The notes below the pieces were generated by a model. That model was not told where the DNA came from. It saw only the letters and a list, made by a program, of their open reading frames with translations, and did no database searches. From assembly GCA_937998875.1 (NCBI GenBank), contig CALLBO010000117.1, positions 1 through 38,001 on the forward strand: a stretch of 38,001 nt of DNA, in the 5' to 3' direction. Of this stretch, positions 1 to 8,523 are shown in pieces (within the stretch, counting starts at the first letter, position 1; each line of letters opens with the position of its first letter). This DNA is from an uncultured Granulosicoccaceae bacterium (GTDB lineage: Bacteria > Pseudomonadota > Gammaproteobacteria > Granulosicoccales > Granulosicoccaceae). The position numbers were made by a program, and so were the translations under genes.

Positions 1-90
1 GCATCATTGGATCTCCATGGCAATGACCTGTATTTTGAAGATGTTATGGTATATTTCTCATTCCAATTCTTAATGTTGCCGGAGCACTAG
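1..90 (+). CDS. Possible C-terminal end of a gene truncated by the window edge
   Basis: One plus-strand frame is open from base 1 to a TAG at 88-90 and encodes about 29 residues, ending FLMLPEH. The stop codon lies inside the CTAG that begins the repeat at 86-116. No family can be recognised from so short a piece, and an open frame of this length can occur by chance. I list it only because a window edge may cut a real gene here. Confidence 0.2.
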   Translation, partial: ASLDLHGNDLYFEDVMVYFSFQFLMLPEH

Positions 91-116
91 TGGGCTGTGC
101 GGAAAGTTCGGCAACA
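86..116 (+). repeat. Copy A of a dispersed 31-bp repeat starting at ACTAG
   Basis: These 31 bases match the minus strand at 27193-27223 at 27 of 31 positions; both copies start with ACTAGTGGG and share GTGCGGAAAGTTCG. This copy also contains the left arm of an imperfect hairpin: GGCTGTG at 93-99 pairs with CACAGCC at 124-130, with AAAGTT/AACTTT inside. Both copies sit at the TAG stop of an open frame. The pattern could be the end of a miniature transposable element targeting CTAG, as some IS5-type elements do, but the family is not identified. Confidence 0.5.
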
Positions 117-212
117 AACTTTTCACAGCCACAGTCGTCAGGGCAAGGCAAAAAATGCAGGCCAGCGGTAGTTAGTGAAAAGCTTCTTTAGTAACTTTTC
201 CAGGACTTTATT

Positions 213-596
213 GTGATTTATCTTTCAGTTAAAGCGCTACATATTGTCGCAGTGATACTGTGGATTGGCTCACTCGTTCTGGTCACTGCAATAACAGCGT
301 CAAGTAAATTGAATAGCGATCAAATGCATGTTGCCATGCGGATCACCGAGTCAGCTATAGGAGTAACCTGGCTTGCAGGAATTGCTCTTGTGGTGATGGG
401 TGGCTGGTATACATCCACCTGGTGGATAGTAAAAATAGCGGTTGTTATAGTAATTAGTGCGGTGCATACATTTTTGCATCGTCGCTGGAAATCAGCAAAC
501 ACGGATCAAAACAGTGCCCACCCGGTAGTATGGGTTGTTTTAATTGGTCTGACGTTATTGGTTGTTCTGCTAGTTGTGTTTAAACAACCAGCGTAG
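213..596 (+). CDS. Small integral membrane protein, CopD/DUF2269-like
   Basis: The 127-residue product is almost entirely hydrophobic, with about four predicted membrane helices. It opens with KALHIVAVILWIGSLVL, a pattern typical of the first helix of CopD-like and related small membrane families, where the histidine and tryptophan are conserved. The start is a GTG at 213; no ATG lies in a better place and the first helix begins only six residues later. No strong Shine-Dalgarno sequence is visible. It stands alone, with nothing co-directional close by. A role in metal or haem-linked membrane chemistry is only a family-level guess. Confidence 0.65.
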   Translation: MIYLSVKALHIVAVILWIGSLVLVTAITASSKLNSDQMHVAMRITESAIGVTWLAGIALVVMGGWYTSTWWIVKIAVVIVISAVHTFLHRRWKSANTDQNSAHPVVWVVLIGLTLLVVLLVVFKQPA

Positions 597-895
597 ATAT
601 GTTTGTTCAGGTTTGTGTTTTTAGACGGGCAATTCTATCCGTAACATGACAGTACTTGTTTTTGAGGTGTCTCTCATCCGCAAAACAAGGTATGCAAGGA
701 ATATCAGGCAACGATGTCCAGCGGCGGCGCACCAAAAGCTTCATGCAGCGGCATTGCCTTCCTGATCTTCCGGCTTCAGTGCGAGAGTACAGAGAACCTG
801 TCTTGGTGTTAGCGGGCTTCGAGTGGGAGTTAACCCCGGCGACACTCGCTCCTCGTGACGGACGGTGTCTAAGCACAGGAGAGCGTGCATTTTCC
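597..895. other. Intergenic region without a recognisable gene
   Basis: This stretch lies between the small membrane protein and the end of the GH12 gene. Open frames exist on both strands, but their translations show no domain, no signal sequence and no sensible start region, and they mirror each other in opposite strands. I see no clear terminator or promoter. Confidence 0.5.
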
Positions 896-2119
896 TCAGT
901 GAGCACTATTCACATTAAAACGATTTAGCGTAAATGTACCGGTTCCCCAGAAAGTTTCGGTGCCGATTTCAATAGCACCCATACAGGTATTGTTTGCCAT
1001 AGCTGGTACACCATAAGCCGGACCATTGGATCGTGACCAGTTTACAAATGAGTTCCAGTCGAGTGTGCCGCTGTTACTTGGTTGTCTGGCAACGAAGGCT
1101 ACATACGCCCAACTCAGTGTGGGGTTGGTGTACACATCCCACTGCTGACCGCTCAGGGTAACTGATGTAACCAGTACACCCGGTGTTCTGATTGCAGGCA
1201 CGCCGACCCATACCATCATCTCAAATTGCTTGTTGTTATCGTTTGCCTCACAACTGGTGTGAAAAAATGATTCCAGTGCCACGTTGCGTTCTGTCTGGCC
1301 GGTCTCAGAGTAATCGTACTCCACCCATATTTGCTGCATGTTATCGGTGAGGACCGGCAGACCGGTCTGTTCTACTGTGCCGGAAATATTGAAGGCTGTC
1401 TTTCGGCCATAGTAGACCTGTGGATAGGACTTCACTGCGTACTCGTTACCTACCTCTCGTGGTAACCAGTTGTAGTCCCACCTGGCGACGTAGTTTCCGT
1501 TTGTGCGGTTTAATTCAATGCATTGCGACCAGTTATTTGAAAAAGCAGCCGCCTCATTCCACGTATTATTTTGTAGTTTGTAGTTGCCGTAGGAGATCTC
1601 AAACCAGGGTGCGCAGACACGCTGGTTCAATAGTGGTTGATTCCGTGTGGCGGTTACACCTGCTACAACAATACAGGACTGATTGTTTTCAAAGCCATAG
1701 CCACTGCCGTTAGGGTCACTGGCGTCAGACAAACAGATTGGCCGTCCATTGCTACGACCCGCTGAGGGGCTGGCAACCGGGGGTGGCGCATCTCCGGCAG
1801 GAATGGTGATACCTGAAGACATGCTGCTTTGTGGATTGCCAGGCAAATTGCCTGCAGACGTTGAAAATGGAGTTGCGAGGTTTGTTGTGGCTGCCCGGTT
1901 ACTTGAGGTGATTTGGTAACTTGCGCAATACCATTGGCCATTAATCGGATCGCAATCGACGCGTGGTAATGCACATTGCTGTTGATATGCTGAGGAAGCG
2001 GTGCCTAGTGTAGTTCCGGCAGCAACGCAACTTTGTCCCGCGGTCTGGCTGAAGGCCTGGCCATGTGACAACAAAAGTAAAAGGCACGTTAGCGGGGCAA
2101 GCCGTAGTAGAAGAGACAT
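896..2119 (-). CDS. Secreted glycoside hydrolase family 12 endoglucanase-like protein
   Basis: The 407-residue product has a Sec signal peptide (MSLLLRLAPLTCLLLLLSHG, cleavage near AFSQ), a Cys-rich N-terminal part, a low-complexity Pro/Ser/Gly linker and a C-terminal GH12 beta-jelly-roll. Family hallmarks are NNTWNEA, WDYNWLP, VKSYPQVYYG, FEMMVW with the expected nucleophile Glu at about residue 300, and IGTETFWG with the acid/base Glu at about 388. The 88-residue spacing fits the family. GH12 enzymes cleave beta-1,4-glucans or xyloglucan outside the cell. Between linker and enzyme, residues 129-149 form a CLSDASDPNGSGYGF..SC motif like the repeats in the fragment at 37297-37599. I chose the ATG at 2119; a TTG at 2173 would add 18 residues before the signal peptide, which is unlikely. 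Confidence 0.88.
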   Translation of the reverse strand: MSLLLRLAPLTCLLLLLSHGQAFSQTAGQSCVAAGTTLGTASSAYQQQCALPRVDCDPINGQWYCASYQITSSNRAATTNLATPFSTSAGNLPGNPQSSMSSGITIPAGDAPPPVASPSAGRSNGRPICLSDASDPNGSGYGFENNQSCIVVAGVTATRNQPLLNQRVCAPWFEISYGNYKLQNNTWNEAAAFSNNWSQCIELNRTNGNYVARWDYNWLPREVGNEYAVKSYPQVYYGRKTAFNISGTVEQTGLPVLTDNMQQIWVEYDYSETGQTERNVALESFFHTSCEANDNNKQFEMMVWVGVPAIRTPGVLVTSVTLSGQQWDVYTNPTLSWAYVAFVARQPSNSGTLDWNSFVNWSRSNGPAYGVPAMANNTCMGAIEIGTETFWGTGTFTLNRFNVNSAH

Positions 2120-2342
2120 AATTTTAAGAGGCGAGGATCGGTCGGGTATTGTGTCTAACCACGCTTTATGCAATCTGGTACTCCGTCACATAATTCTGAA
2201 AAATGAGAACTGATAGCAGAGTGGCGTTCGGTATTTTGATCGTCTTGTTCGTTCCCTGTGCTGAGTCCCTGCTTACCTACGGTTGCAGGTTGTATGCGAG
2301 ACGGCTTCCGGTGTGTTCGGTACTATTTTTACCGTGGTGTGC

Positions 2343-3359
2343 CTATTGAATAATCGCACTTTCCCATTCGTTTAAAAAAGTACGGCGCTTGAGTCGATCC
2401 AGAAAAATCATCAGCCCGGGCTCTAAGGAAATAACGGAACCCTGTGTGGCTGCGTTCCGCAGTGATGGCAACGCAAATTCTTTAGCAGTGGGATTACCGA
2501 CTGCTAAAGACGTTAGATATCGAACAAAAGCAATTGCTGATTTTCGGTGTTCTGTTTGTTTTGATACCAGTACCGTGCGCATCATCACGTTGGAGAAGTC
2601 TGACGGCAGTATCCATTGAATTTCATCAGCTACATCTGCTCTGGCACTGGCGTAGCTCGTTAGTACGTTGTAGGCAATGGCCATGTCCCCGGTAGACAGA
2701 TCATCGATCATCTCCCCGGAGCAACAATAGAGCTTCGCATCAAGGCTGCCCATGATTTCCATCAATCGCCAGTAGGTTTCCGAATCACGTGCATCTTGTG
2801 TTGCAAACAGATATCCGAGCCCGGACTGTCGTACGTCGTAGGTTGCAATTTTGCCTTTGAATGTGTCCGGGTTCTCACGCAACACCTCTATCATTTCCTG
2901 TCTTGAGGTTGGTGCTTTAATATTGCTGAAGTGTTGTTTATTGATCACTATACCCGCCGGCTCTAAAGTGAATCCGTACAGGCTCTGGCGCCACTGTGCC
3001 CACTCAGGGTGTATGATGGTATCCACCTGCAGGGCATAGCCGTCGTTCACCAGTTTGAGTTGTAAATCCATCGCACTTGATATGACGATGTCATATTGTT
3101 CGGGAGACTGGCGAATCAATGTGTTTATATCTGCTGACCCTACAACCAGATATTCTACGTTGAGTTCGGGATTGGTGTTGAGAAAGCCTGTGATTGTAGG
3201 AGCAAAGACAGAAATATCAGTACTGGATAACACGCGAATAGTGATAGTGCCTGCATTGCCTTTGAATAGTCGTTCCTCTTCAAAATCTATCGCCTGAACG
3301 AAAGTTGCCAGCATGAAATTCGATATGCACAGGATTATTAAAAAGACAATGTTACGCAA
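2343..3359 (-). CDS. Periplasmic solute-binding protein of the TctDE operon
   Basis: This 338-residue protein has a signal peptide (MRNIVFLIILCISNFMLATF, then VQA) and the fold pattern of ABC-type extracellular solute-binding proteins of the iron/2-aminoethylphosphonate kind: TITIRVLSSTD at the start, YDIVISSAMD, GIVINK, and a late VSKQTEHRKSAIAFVRYL segment. No permease or ATPase gene accompanies it. Its TTG start lies 22 bases inside the end of the kinase gene, after a strong GGAAGG ribosome site, so the two are translationally coupled. Accessory binding proteins of this type are often found with TctE-like kinases; it probably presents a ligand to the sensor rather than feeding an ABC importer. 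That role is inference. Confidence 0.75.
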   Translation of the reverse strand: MRNIVFLIILCISNFMLATFVQAIDFEEERLFKGNAGTITIRVLSSTDISVFAPTITGFLNTNPELNVEYLVVGSADINTLIRQSPEQYDIVISSAMDLQLKLVNDGYALQVDTIIHPEWAQWRQSLYGFTLEPAGIVINKQHFSNIKAPTSRQEMIEVLRENPDTFKGKIATYDVRQSGLGYLFATQDARDSETYWRLMEIMGSLDAKLYCCSGEMIDDLSTGDMAIAYNVLTSYASARADVADEIQWILPSDFSNVMMRTVLVSKQTEHRKSAIAFVRYLTSLAVGNPTAKEFALPSLRNAATQGSVISLEPGLMIFLDRLKRRTFLNEWESAIIQ

Positions 3360-4708
3360 GCGCCACCTTCCTTATTGTTATCCATAGTAAGTGAGCCGTT
3401 ATGAGCACTGGCAACATCGCTGGCGATGGTTAAGCCTAAACCTGATCCAATAGTCCCGCTCGAGTTGCGGCCTCTTGCAAATCGATCAGTTAAGCCGGTC
3501 TTTTCATCGTGCAAAAAGCCGGGGCCATGATCGTTCACCACTATTGATGGCTTCGGATTTTTCCGCACTGTGATTGTGATTACACTCTCTGCTGGTGAAT
3601 ACTTCAAGGCATTGTCTATTAGGTTTCTAACTGCGTTTTGAATTAAAATTGGATCTCCGTTTATGTAAACCCGGGAATCAAACTGGAAGCGTAATTCAAT
3701 GTCCTTCATTTCGGCAATAGGATTCAGGCTTCGAACCATTTCCTGCATCAGTTCGACCAAATCGATTTCTTCAGCGCTCAGCTGGCTGGCGCGGAGGGTA
3801 ATCATGGCATGATCGAGCAACTGTCCTGCAGCCCGGGATGTCTCATCAATGGCACGAATCATTGCTCGGAGTGCGCGCCGGTTTTCTTCCTTATCCACCC
3901 TTTGCAACGTGGTTTCTGCGTGTGATCGAACTGTTGCGATTGGTGTGCGTACGCGGTGCGCGGCTTCTGCGATAAAATCTTCAGATTGATCAAGTGATCG
4001 TGACAGCCGTTGCATCAGATTATTAAGTGATGAAACCAGCGGTACCATTTCTGATGGAACCGGTCGCGCAACCGGACTGAGATCTGCCGGGCCGCGGCGG
4101 GCGATGCTGTGGGTCAGGCGTTCCAGTGGTGCAATTGCGGTTGAAGTGGCCCAGACTGAAAAGAGCATGGCAAGCAAGAAGAAACCAGCCACAATGATTG
4201 CTGCGTTTCTTGTAATCTGGCGCAGCGTTACGGCCAGGTTGTCCTGAGTTTGCGCAACTGATGCGGTGATTAGAACGGGAGTATTCAATCCCGACAGTAC
4301 CCGTGATGCACTAACCTGGCGAACCGGTGCGTCCATGAAATTGATGGAACGAAATACTACGCTTCCATCGCTGTGTACTTCCGGCAGCGCAAGGTTGTCA
4401 TAGCCAGATAGTAAATCCCCGTCCTGATAGATGACATAAAAGATCCGGTCATCTTCCGGTGTGCTTAACATGGAGAAGGAAGAATAGGGAATATCCATCG
4501 CCACCTCGCCGTCGCGAATAGCCGCCGCATCAAGCATTGATGTGACTGAAGCTCTTAGAATGCTGTCCTGACTTTGTTGTGCGATCTGTGTTGCGTACAA
4601 TCGAATAATAAAAAACAGCAGTACGGTTAAAACGGTAACTCCAATGACTAATGATAGCGCCATACGTCGGCGCAGGGATCCGGAAACATTTACACTGCTA
4701 CTCATCAT
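3338..4708 (-). CDS. tctE: TctE-family sensor histidine kinase
   Basis: The 456-residue protein has an N-terminal membrane helix (about 15-38), a periplasmic sensor segment of roughly 120 residues, a second helix near 170-190, a HAMP-like linker and a complete kinase core. Visible boxes are AEAAHRVRTP with the phosphorylatable His at about 251, NAVRNLIDNALKYSP (N box), VVNDHGPGF (G1), LTDRFARG (F box) and GSGLGLTIA (G2). TctE-type kinases sense tricarboxylates and control Tct transporters. The ATG at 4708 overlaps the regulator stop by 11 bases; a TTG at 4723 is an alternative start. The transporter genes lie just across the divergent promoter region, which fits regulation of tctCBA. Confidence 0.88.
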   Translation of the reverse strand: MMSSSVNVSGSLRRRMALSLVIGVTVLTVLLFFIIRLYATQIAQQSQDSILRASVTSMLDAAAIRDGEVAMDIPYSSFSMLSTPEDDRIFYVIYQDGDLLSGYDNLALPEVHSDGSVVFRSINFMDAPVRQVSASRVLSGLNTPVLITASVAQTQDNLAVTLRQITRNAAIIVAGFFLLAMLFSVWATSTAIAPLERLTHSIARRGPADLSPVARPVPSEMVPLVSSLNNLMQRLSRSLDQSEDFIAEAAHRVRTPIATVRSHAETTLQRVDKEENRRALRAMIRAIDETSRAAGQLLDHAMITLRASQLSAEEIDLVELMQEMVRSLNPIAEMKDIELRFQFDSRVYINGDPILIQNAVRNLIDNALKYSPAESVITITVRKNPKPSIVVNDHGPGFLHDEKTGLTDRFARGRNSSGTIGSGLGLTIASDVASAHNGSLTMDNNKEGGACVTLSF

Positions 4709-5363
4709 CAAGCCTATAGCCAAGGCCTCTTAGCGTGGTGATTGAAACCGAAGATTTTTCAAGATGTTTGCGCAGTCTGGCAATATAAACTTCTATGGCA
4801 TTCTCGGAGACATCATCGTCATATGAAAAGAGCCGGTCGAAAAGTTTTTGTTTAGAAAATATTTTCCCCGGTGAATTGATTAAAAGTTCCAGCAGGCGCA
4901 GCTCGCGATTGCGAAGAGCAAAGACGTTACCGGCCACGATCAGATTCCCGGAGACAGGGTCAAACTCCAGATCCCCCAGATGGATGATGGTTTGCGATGA
5001 GCCGGAATTCCGGCGCAACACAGCCCGACATCGTGCTTGTAGCTCGGCGTGATCAAATGGCTTTGTGACATAATCATCTGCTCCCAAATCCAAAAGACTC
5101 ACCCGGTCTGATACCTCGGACCTTGCAGTGAGTACGATAACCGGTGTGTTCTTCGCACCAGCGCGATGTTGTTTGAGAAACACGCGCCCATCGCCGTCCG
5201 GCAGCATGATGTCCAGTAGAATCAGATCATAGTCTTCGGTTTGGGAGAAAGACACGGCTTCGCGGAATTTACCGGTGTGATCGACCACATGACCATCAAG
5301 CTCGAGTCTTGCCTTTATGGCTGTCGCCAGTTCCAGGTTGTCTTCAATCAACAAAAATTTCAA
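4698..5363 (-). CDS. tctD: TctD-like OmpR-family response regulator
   Basis: From a TTG at 5363 the product is 221 residues, the usual OmpR-family length. The receiver domain begins LKFLLIEDN, has the phospho-acceptor Asp at residue 51 in LLDIMLPDGDG, and the Thr and Lys of the switch in VLTAR and YVTKPF. The C-terminal winged helix shows LRNRELRLLELL, SENAIEVYIARLRKHL and TLRGLGYRL. An ATG at 5459 would add 32 residues of unrelated sequence before the conserved start and would run close to the palindrome at 5467-5509, so I prefer the TTG, which has an AGAG ribosome site upstream. It is the partner of the overlapping kinase and likely activates tctCBA. Confidence 0.88.
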   Translation of the reverse strand: MKFLLIEDNLELATAIKARLELDGHVVDHTGKFREAVSFSQTEDYDLILLDIMLPDGDGRVFLKQHRAGAKNTPVIVLTARSEVSDRVSLLDLGADDYVTKPFDHAELQARCRAVLRRNSGSSQTIIHLGDLEFDPVSGNLIVAGNVFALRNRELRLLELLINSPGKIFSKQKLFDRLFSYDDDVSENAIEVYIARLRKHLEKSSVSITTLRGLGYRLDDE

Positions 5364-5466
5364 TGGTTTACTCTGTAGATCAGTTCCGTCAATGCAGTAC
5401 CTCCGTGACAGGTTGATGTCAGGTTTCCGTGGTGAACTGTACGAGCCTGTCCCAAGCATGGGGCAT

Positions 5467-5509
5467 TTGTCAATTGATGAGAAACTATCAACGCATCATA
5501 CGTTGACAA
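5467..5509. promoter_or_regulatory. Putative operator palindrome between tctD and tctC
   Basis: TTGTCAA at 5467-5473 and TTGACAA at 5503-5509 are exact inverted repeats 29 bases apart. The right arm overlaps a second small palindrome, ACGTT-GACA-AACGT at 5500-5513. The site lies in the 217-base gap between divergent regulator and transporter genes, where a TctD binding site would be expected. Binding by TctD is inferred from position only. Confidence 0.5.
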
Positions 5510-5530
5510 ACGTTCATCGAATGGGAGAAT
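5503..5530 (+). promoter_or_regulatory. Candidate sigma70 promoter for tctC
   Basis: A consensus -35 box, TTGACA at 5503-5508, is followed after 16 bases by GAGAAT at 5525-5530 (4 of 6 matches to the -10 consensus). Transcription would start about 40 bases before the tctC ATG, which has a good AGGAG ribosome site. The -35 box is inside the right arm of the palindrome. Confidence 0.4.
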
Positions 5531-5580
5531 GATTCCAAGGGAGTATTCGCTCCCCTTCTGTGTCTTTGAGGAGAACATAA

Positions 5581-6546
5581 ATGAAACTATTTAAACAGGC
5601 TGGCGCTTGCCTGCTACTGAGCGTTGGCCTTCTGGGTCAGGCGACTTCAGCGGAATGTATAGCACCTGCAAACCCCGGCGGTGGGTGGGACTTCACCTGT
5701 CGTTCCATCAGTAAAATCATGCATGACATTGGTGCGGTCGACAAACCTATTCAGGTCACGAACATGGCTGGCGGCGGCGGTGGTCTTGCTTACGGACACG
5801 TAGTAAACGAACGAGGTTCGGATGAAGAACTGATCATTGCAGCATCATCTGCCACTGCTACCCGTCTGGCGCAGAATGCCTATGCCGGTATGACGGCAGA
5901 TCAAGTTCGATTCTTAGGAGCAATTGGTGCTGATCCAGGTGTGATTGTTGTTGGTAAAGATTCACCTTTTAACTCACTAACTGATCTGCTTGACGCTGTG
6001 AAAGCTGATCCGTCTTCTGTGACCTTTGCCGGTGGGTCAGCAGCTGGTGGCTTTGATCATCTCAAAGTTCTGATGGCACTGGGTCGTGCTGACTTCACCG
6101 ATATCGCCAAAGTTAAGTATATCGGTGTTGATGGAGGTGCCGATGCAATCACACAAACCATCGGCGGATTCACTCAAGCGATGACTGGTGACATTTCTGA
6201 AGTTGTCGGTTTTCTAAAATCAGGTGATGTCCGCGTTCTTGCTGTCCTTACCGATGAGCGGATTCCGGGTGAGTTTAACGATATTCCAACTGCGAAAGAG
6301 CAGGGCATTGACGTTGTTGCTGTTAACTGGCGTGGTCTGTACGTGCCTAAAGATATATCTGATGAAGCCTATAACAAGTGGTCAGATGCACTGGCTAAAG
6401 TCGGTAGTTCAGACGAGTGGGCTGAAGCCATGGTGGCTAACGGCCTTGCGCCATTCAATAAAGTCGGTGATGACTTCGCAGGCTATCTTGATGGTGTGAT
6501 TGCCGAAATCCAGACCCTTTCAAAAGAGCTGGGTGTAATCAAGTAG
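5581..6546 (+). CDS. tctC: Tripartite tricarboxylate transporter substrate-binding protein TctC
   Basis: The 321-residue protein carries a signal peptide (MKLFKQAGACLLLSVGLLGQ, cleavage after ATSA) and the features of the Bug/TctC periplasmic receptor family: an early PANPGGGWDFTCR substrate loop, VTNMAGGGGGLAYGHV, and a C-terminal region with VNWRGLYVPKDISDEAYNKW. TctC receptors bind carboxylated compounds in the periplasm and deliver them to TctAB. A strong AGGAG site lies before the ATG. It is the first gene of a five-gene plus-strand unit, with the tctB start overlapping its stop by one base. The exact ligand cannot be read from the sequence. Confidence 0.92.
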   Translation: MKLFKQAGACLLLSVGLLGQATSAECIAPANPGGGWDFTCRSISKIMHDIGAVDKPIQVTNMAGGGGGLAYGHVVNERGSDEELIIAASSATATRLAQNAYAGMTADQVRFLGAIGADPGVIVVGKDSPFNSLTDLLDAVKADPSSVTFAGGSAAGGFDHLKVLMALGRADFTDIAKVKYIGVDGGADAITQTIGGFTQAMTGDISEVVGFLKSGDVRVLAVLTDERIPGEFNDIPTAKEQGIDVVAVNWRGLYVPKDISDEAYNKWSDALAKVGSSDEWAEAMVANGLAPFNKVGDDFAGYLDGVIAEIQTLSKELGVIK

Positions 6547-6983
6547 TGAGCGATCGAATATTCGGCGCTTTAACTGGTTTGGTGGCGCTTGCGTATATCG
6601 TAAGCGCCACTCAAATTCAGGAGGGCTTTCTGCCTGACCCGGTTGGGTCAAAATTATTTCCGATTCTCGTTGGCTCTATAGCACTGTTGTGTTCGATAGC
6701 TATTGTTATAAAGCCTGATGAGTCTCCTGACTGGCCGGGAGTGGGAACATTCTTGTCAATTCTTTGTGCAATTGTGGCACTGGTTGGCTATGCCTATACC
6801 CTTAAACCCCTTGGTTTTTTGATTCCCACAGCGGTGGCTTCAGGCATCATCAGCTTTCTTATTCAGCGTCGGTTTCTAACTGCTGTACTAACGGGATTGG
6901 GACTGTCTGTAGGATTGTTTGTTCTGTTTAAATACGCGTTAGGGCTTGGGCTTGTGGCGTTCTCTAAAAATCTGATCGGCTGA
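6546..6983 (+). CDS. tctB: Tripartite tricarboxylate transporter small membrane subunit TctB
   Basis: This 145-residue protein has four predicted membrane helices and matches the size and topology of TctB. The early LPDPVGSKLFPILVG segment and the following helix are typical of the family. The GTG start shares its first base with the last base of the tctC stop codon, so translation is coupled. TctB forms the small integral subunit of the secondary, cation-driven carboxylate importer together with TctA. TctA follows three bases after its stop. Confidence 0.88.
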   Translation: MSDRIFGALTGLVALAYIVSATQIQEGFLPDPVGSKLFPILVGSIALLCSIAIVIKPDESPDWPGVGTFLSILCAIVALVGYAYTLKPLGFLIPTAVASGIISFLIQRRFLTAVLTGLGLSVGLFVLFKYALGLGLVAFSKNLIG

Positions 6984-6986
6984 CTT

Positions 6987-8492
6987 ATGGAAGTGTTTTC
7001 GCTATTGGCTGACGGGTTTGCCGTCGCATTAACACCTTACTCTCTGATGCTTGCCGTGGCTGGCTGTATCATTGGCACTATGGTTGGTGCGTTGCCGGGC
7101 CTTGGCCCATCTAACGGTGTTGCCATTTTGATTCCCCTGGCCTTTTCCTTTGGCCTTGACGCTTCGCAAGCGCTCGTACTGATGACCAGCGTGTACTACG
7201 GCGCGATGTACGGTGGTCGCATCTCTTCTATTTTGCTTAATATCCCGGGTGATGAGCCGGCATTGATGACGACGCTTGATGGCTATCCGATGGCTAAACA
7301 GGGGCGTGCTGCAGATGCATTAGTGTTATCCGGAGTAGCGTCTTTTGTAGGTGCAACCTTTGCGACAATAGGATTGATGTTGCTTGCACCAATACTCGCC
7401 CGAATAGCCTTTTTGTTTGGACCTGCAGAATACTTTGCGCTTTATTTACTTGCATTTTGTACGCTTGGCGGTATGGCATCGAACAATCAGCGCAAAGCAG
7501 CGCTTGCTGCCTGTATGGGATTAGGCATTGCGATGATTGGACTGGATAACAATAGTGGCTTACCACGTCTCACGTTTGACAGTCTGCATTTGATGGACGG
7601 TATTGACTTTCTCGTCGCGATTGTGGGCTTGTTTGCCGTGTCAGAAGTTTTTATCTTTATTGAAAGCCACGGTAAAAACTCGGCGATTGGCGTCAAGCTG
7701 GGCAAGATCACCATTCCGGTTAAAGATATTGTTAGAAGTTTTTTTGCGATGATTCGCGCATCGGTTGTTGGTTTTGTTGCAGGTGTATTGCCTGGCGCAG
7801 GTGCATCGCTTGGTAGTTTTCTCGCCTATATGTCAGAAAAATCTATCTCTAAAGACAAAGACACCTTCGGTACCGGCAATCCGCGTGGTGTTGCCGCTCC
7901 TGAAGCAGGTAACAATGCGGCGGCCGGTGGTGCGTTAGTGCCCATGCTCACATTAGGTGTGCCTGGCTCAGGTACCACCGCAGTTTTATTAGCACTTTTA
8001 ATGACGTTAAACATAACGCCGGGGCCACTATTATTTATCGAAAGAGCAGATCTCGTCTGGGGATTAATTGCCACGCTTTTTATCGCTAACTTTGTCCTGC
8101 TAATTCTGAACGTGCCACTGGTTAGAATATTCGTTAAATTGCTTAGCGTACCGGCATGGGTGCTTTTGCCAGGCGTCACAATGGTGTCTTTTGTTGGTAT
8201 TTATTCCTTGTCTGGTAGTTACTTTGATCTTTTATTGATGATCGGGTTTGGTGTGCTGGGGTATTTCCTACGCAAGATAGATGTGCCAACAGTGCCTATT
8301 ATTTTGGGCATACTGCTCGGCGGGCACATGGAAGATAATTTACGGCGAGCTATGGTGATCTCTGGTGGTGAGTGGACCTATCTGTTTTCTTCTCCTATCG
8401 CTATCGGATTGTGGCTTGCGGCATTTGTCGGTTTCATAGCACCCATGTTTGTTTCTAAGTTTTTCAAGAAGCCTCAGGCAATCACAGACTAA
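6987..8492 (+). CDS. tctA: Tripartite tricarboxylate transporter large permease TctA
   Basis: The 501-residue protein is a polytopic membrane protein with about 11-12 helices, the normal size for TctA. Two family signatures are clear: GALPGLGPSNGVAILIPL near residue 35-52, and APEAGNNAAAGGALVPML followed by TLGVPGSGTTAVLLALL near residue 305-340, which form the two pseudo-symmetric substrate loops. It is the transport channel of the TctABC system in the inner membrane. It lies between tctB (3-base gap) and the AtuA-like gene (31-base gap). Confidence 0.93.
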   Translation: MEVFSLLADGFAVALTPYSLMLAVAGCIIGTMVGALPGLGPSNGVAILIPLAFSFGLDASQALVLMTSVYYGAMYGGRISSILLNIPGDEPALMTTLDGYPMAKQGRAADALVLSGVASFVGATFATIGLMLLAPILARIAFLFGPAEYFALYLLAFCTLGGMASNNQRKAALAACMGLGIAMIGLDNNSGLPRLTFDSLHLMDGIDFLVAIVGLFAVSEVFIFIESHGKNSAIGVKLGKITIPVKDIVRSFFAMIRASVVGFVAGVLPGAGASLGSFLAYMSEKSISKDKDTFGTGNPRGVAAPEAGNNAAAGGALVPMLTLGVPGSGTTAVLLALLMTLNITPGPLLFIERADLVWGLIATLFIANFVLLILNVPLVRIFVKLLSVPAWVLLPGVTMVSFVGIYSLSGSYFDLLLMIGFGVLGYFLRKIDVPTVPIILGILLGGHMEDNLRRAMVISGGEWTYLFSSPIAIGLWLAAFVGFIAPMFVSKFFKKPQAITD

Positions 8493-8523
8493 TCACTTGT
8501 CATAGCCTTACAGGGTAATACGT

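Noticed and set aside
607..928. Overlapping open frames on both strands after the small membrane gene
   Set aside because: They mirror each other, lack ribosome sites and domains, and the plus-strand one runs into the end of the GH12 gene.
5364..5459. An N-terminal extension of the response regulator to an ATG at 5459
   Set aside because: The 32 extra residues match no receiver domain, and the TTG at 5363 gives the normal length and phospho-Asp position.
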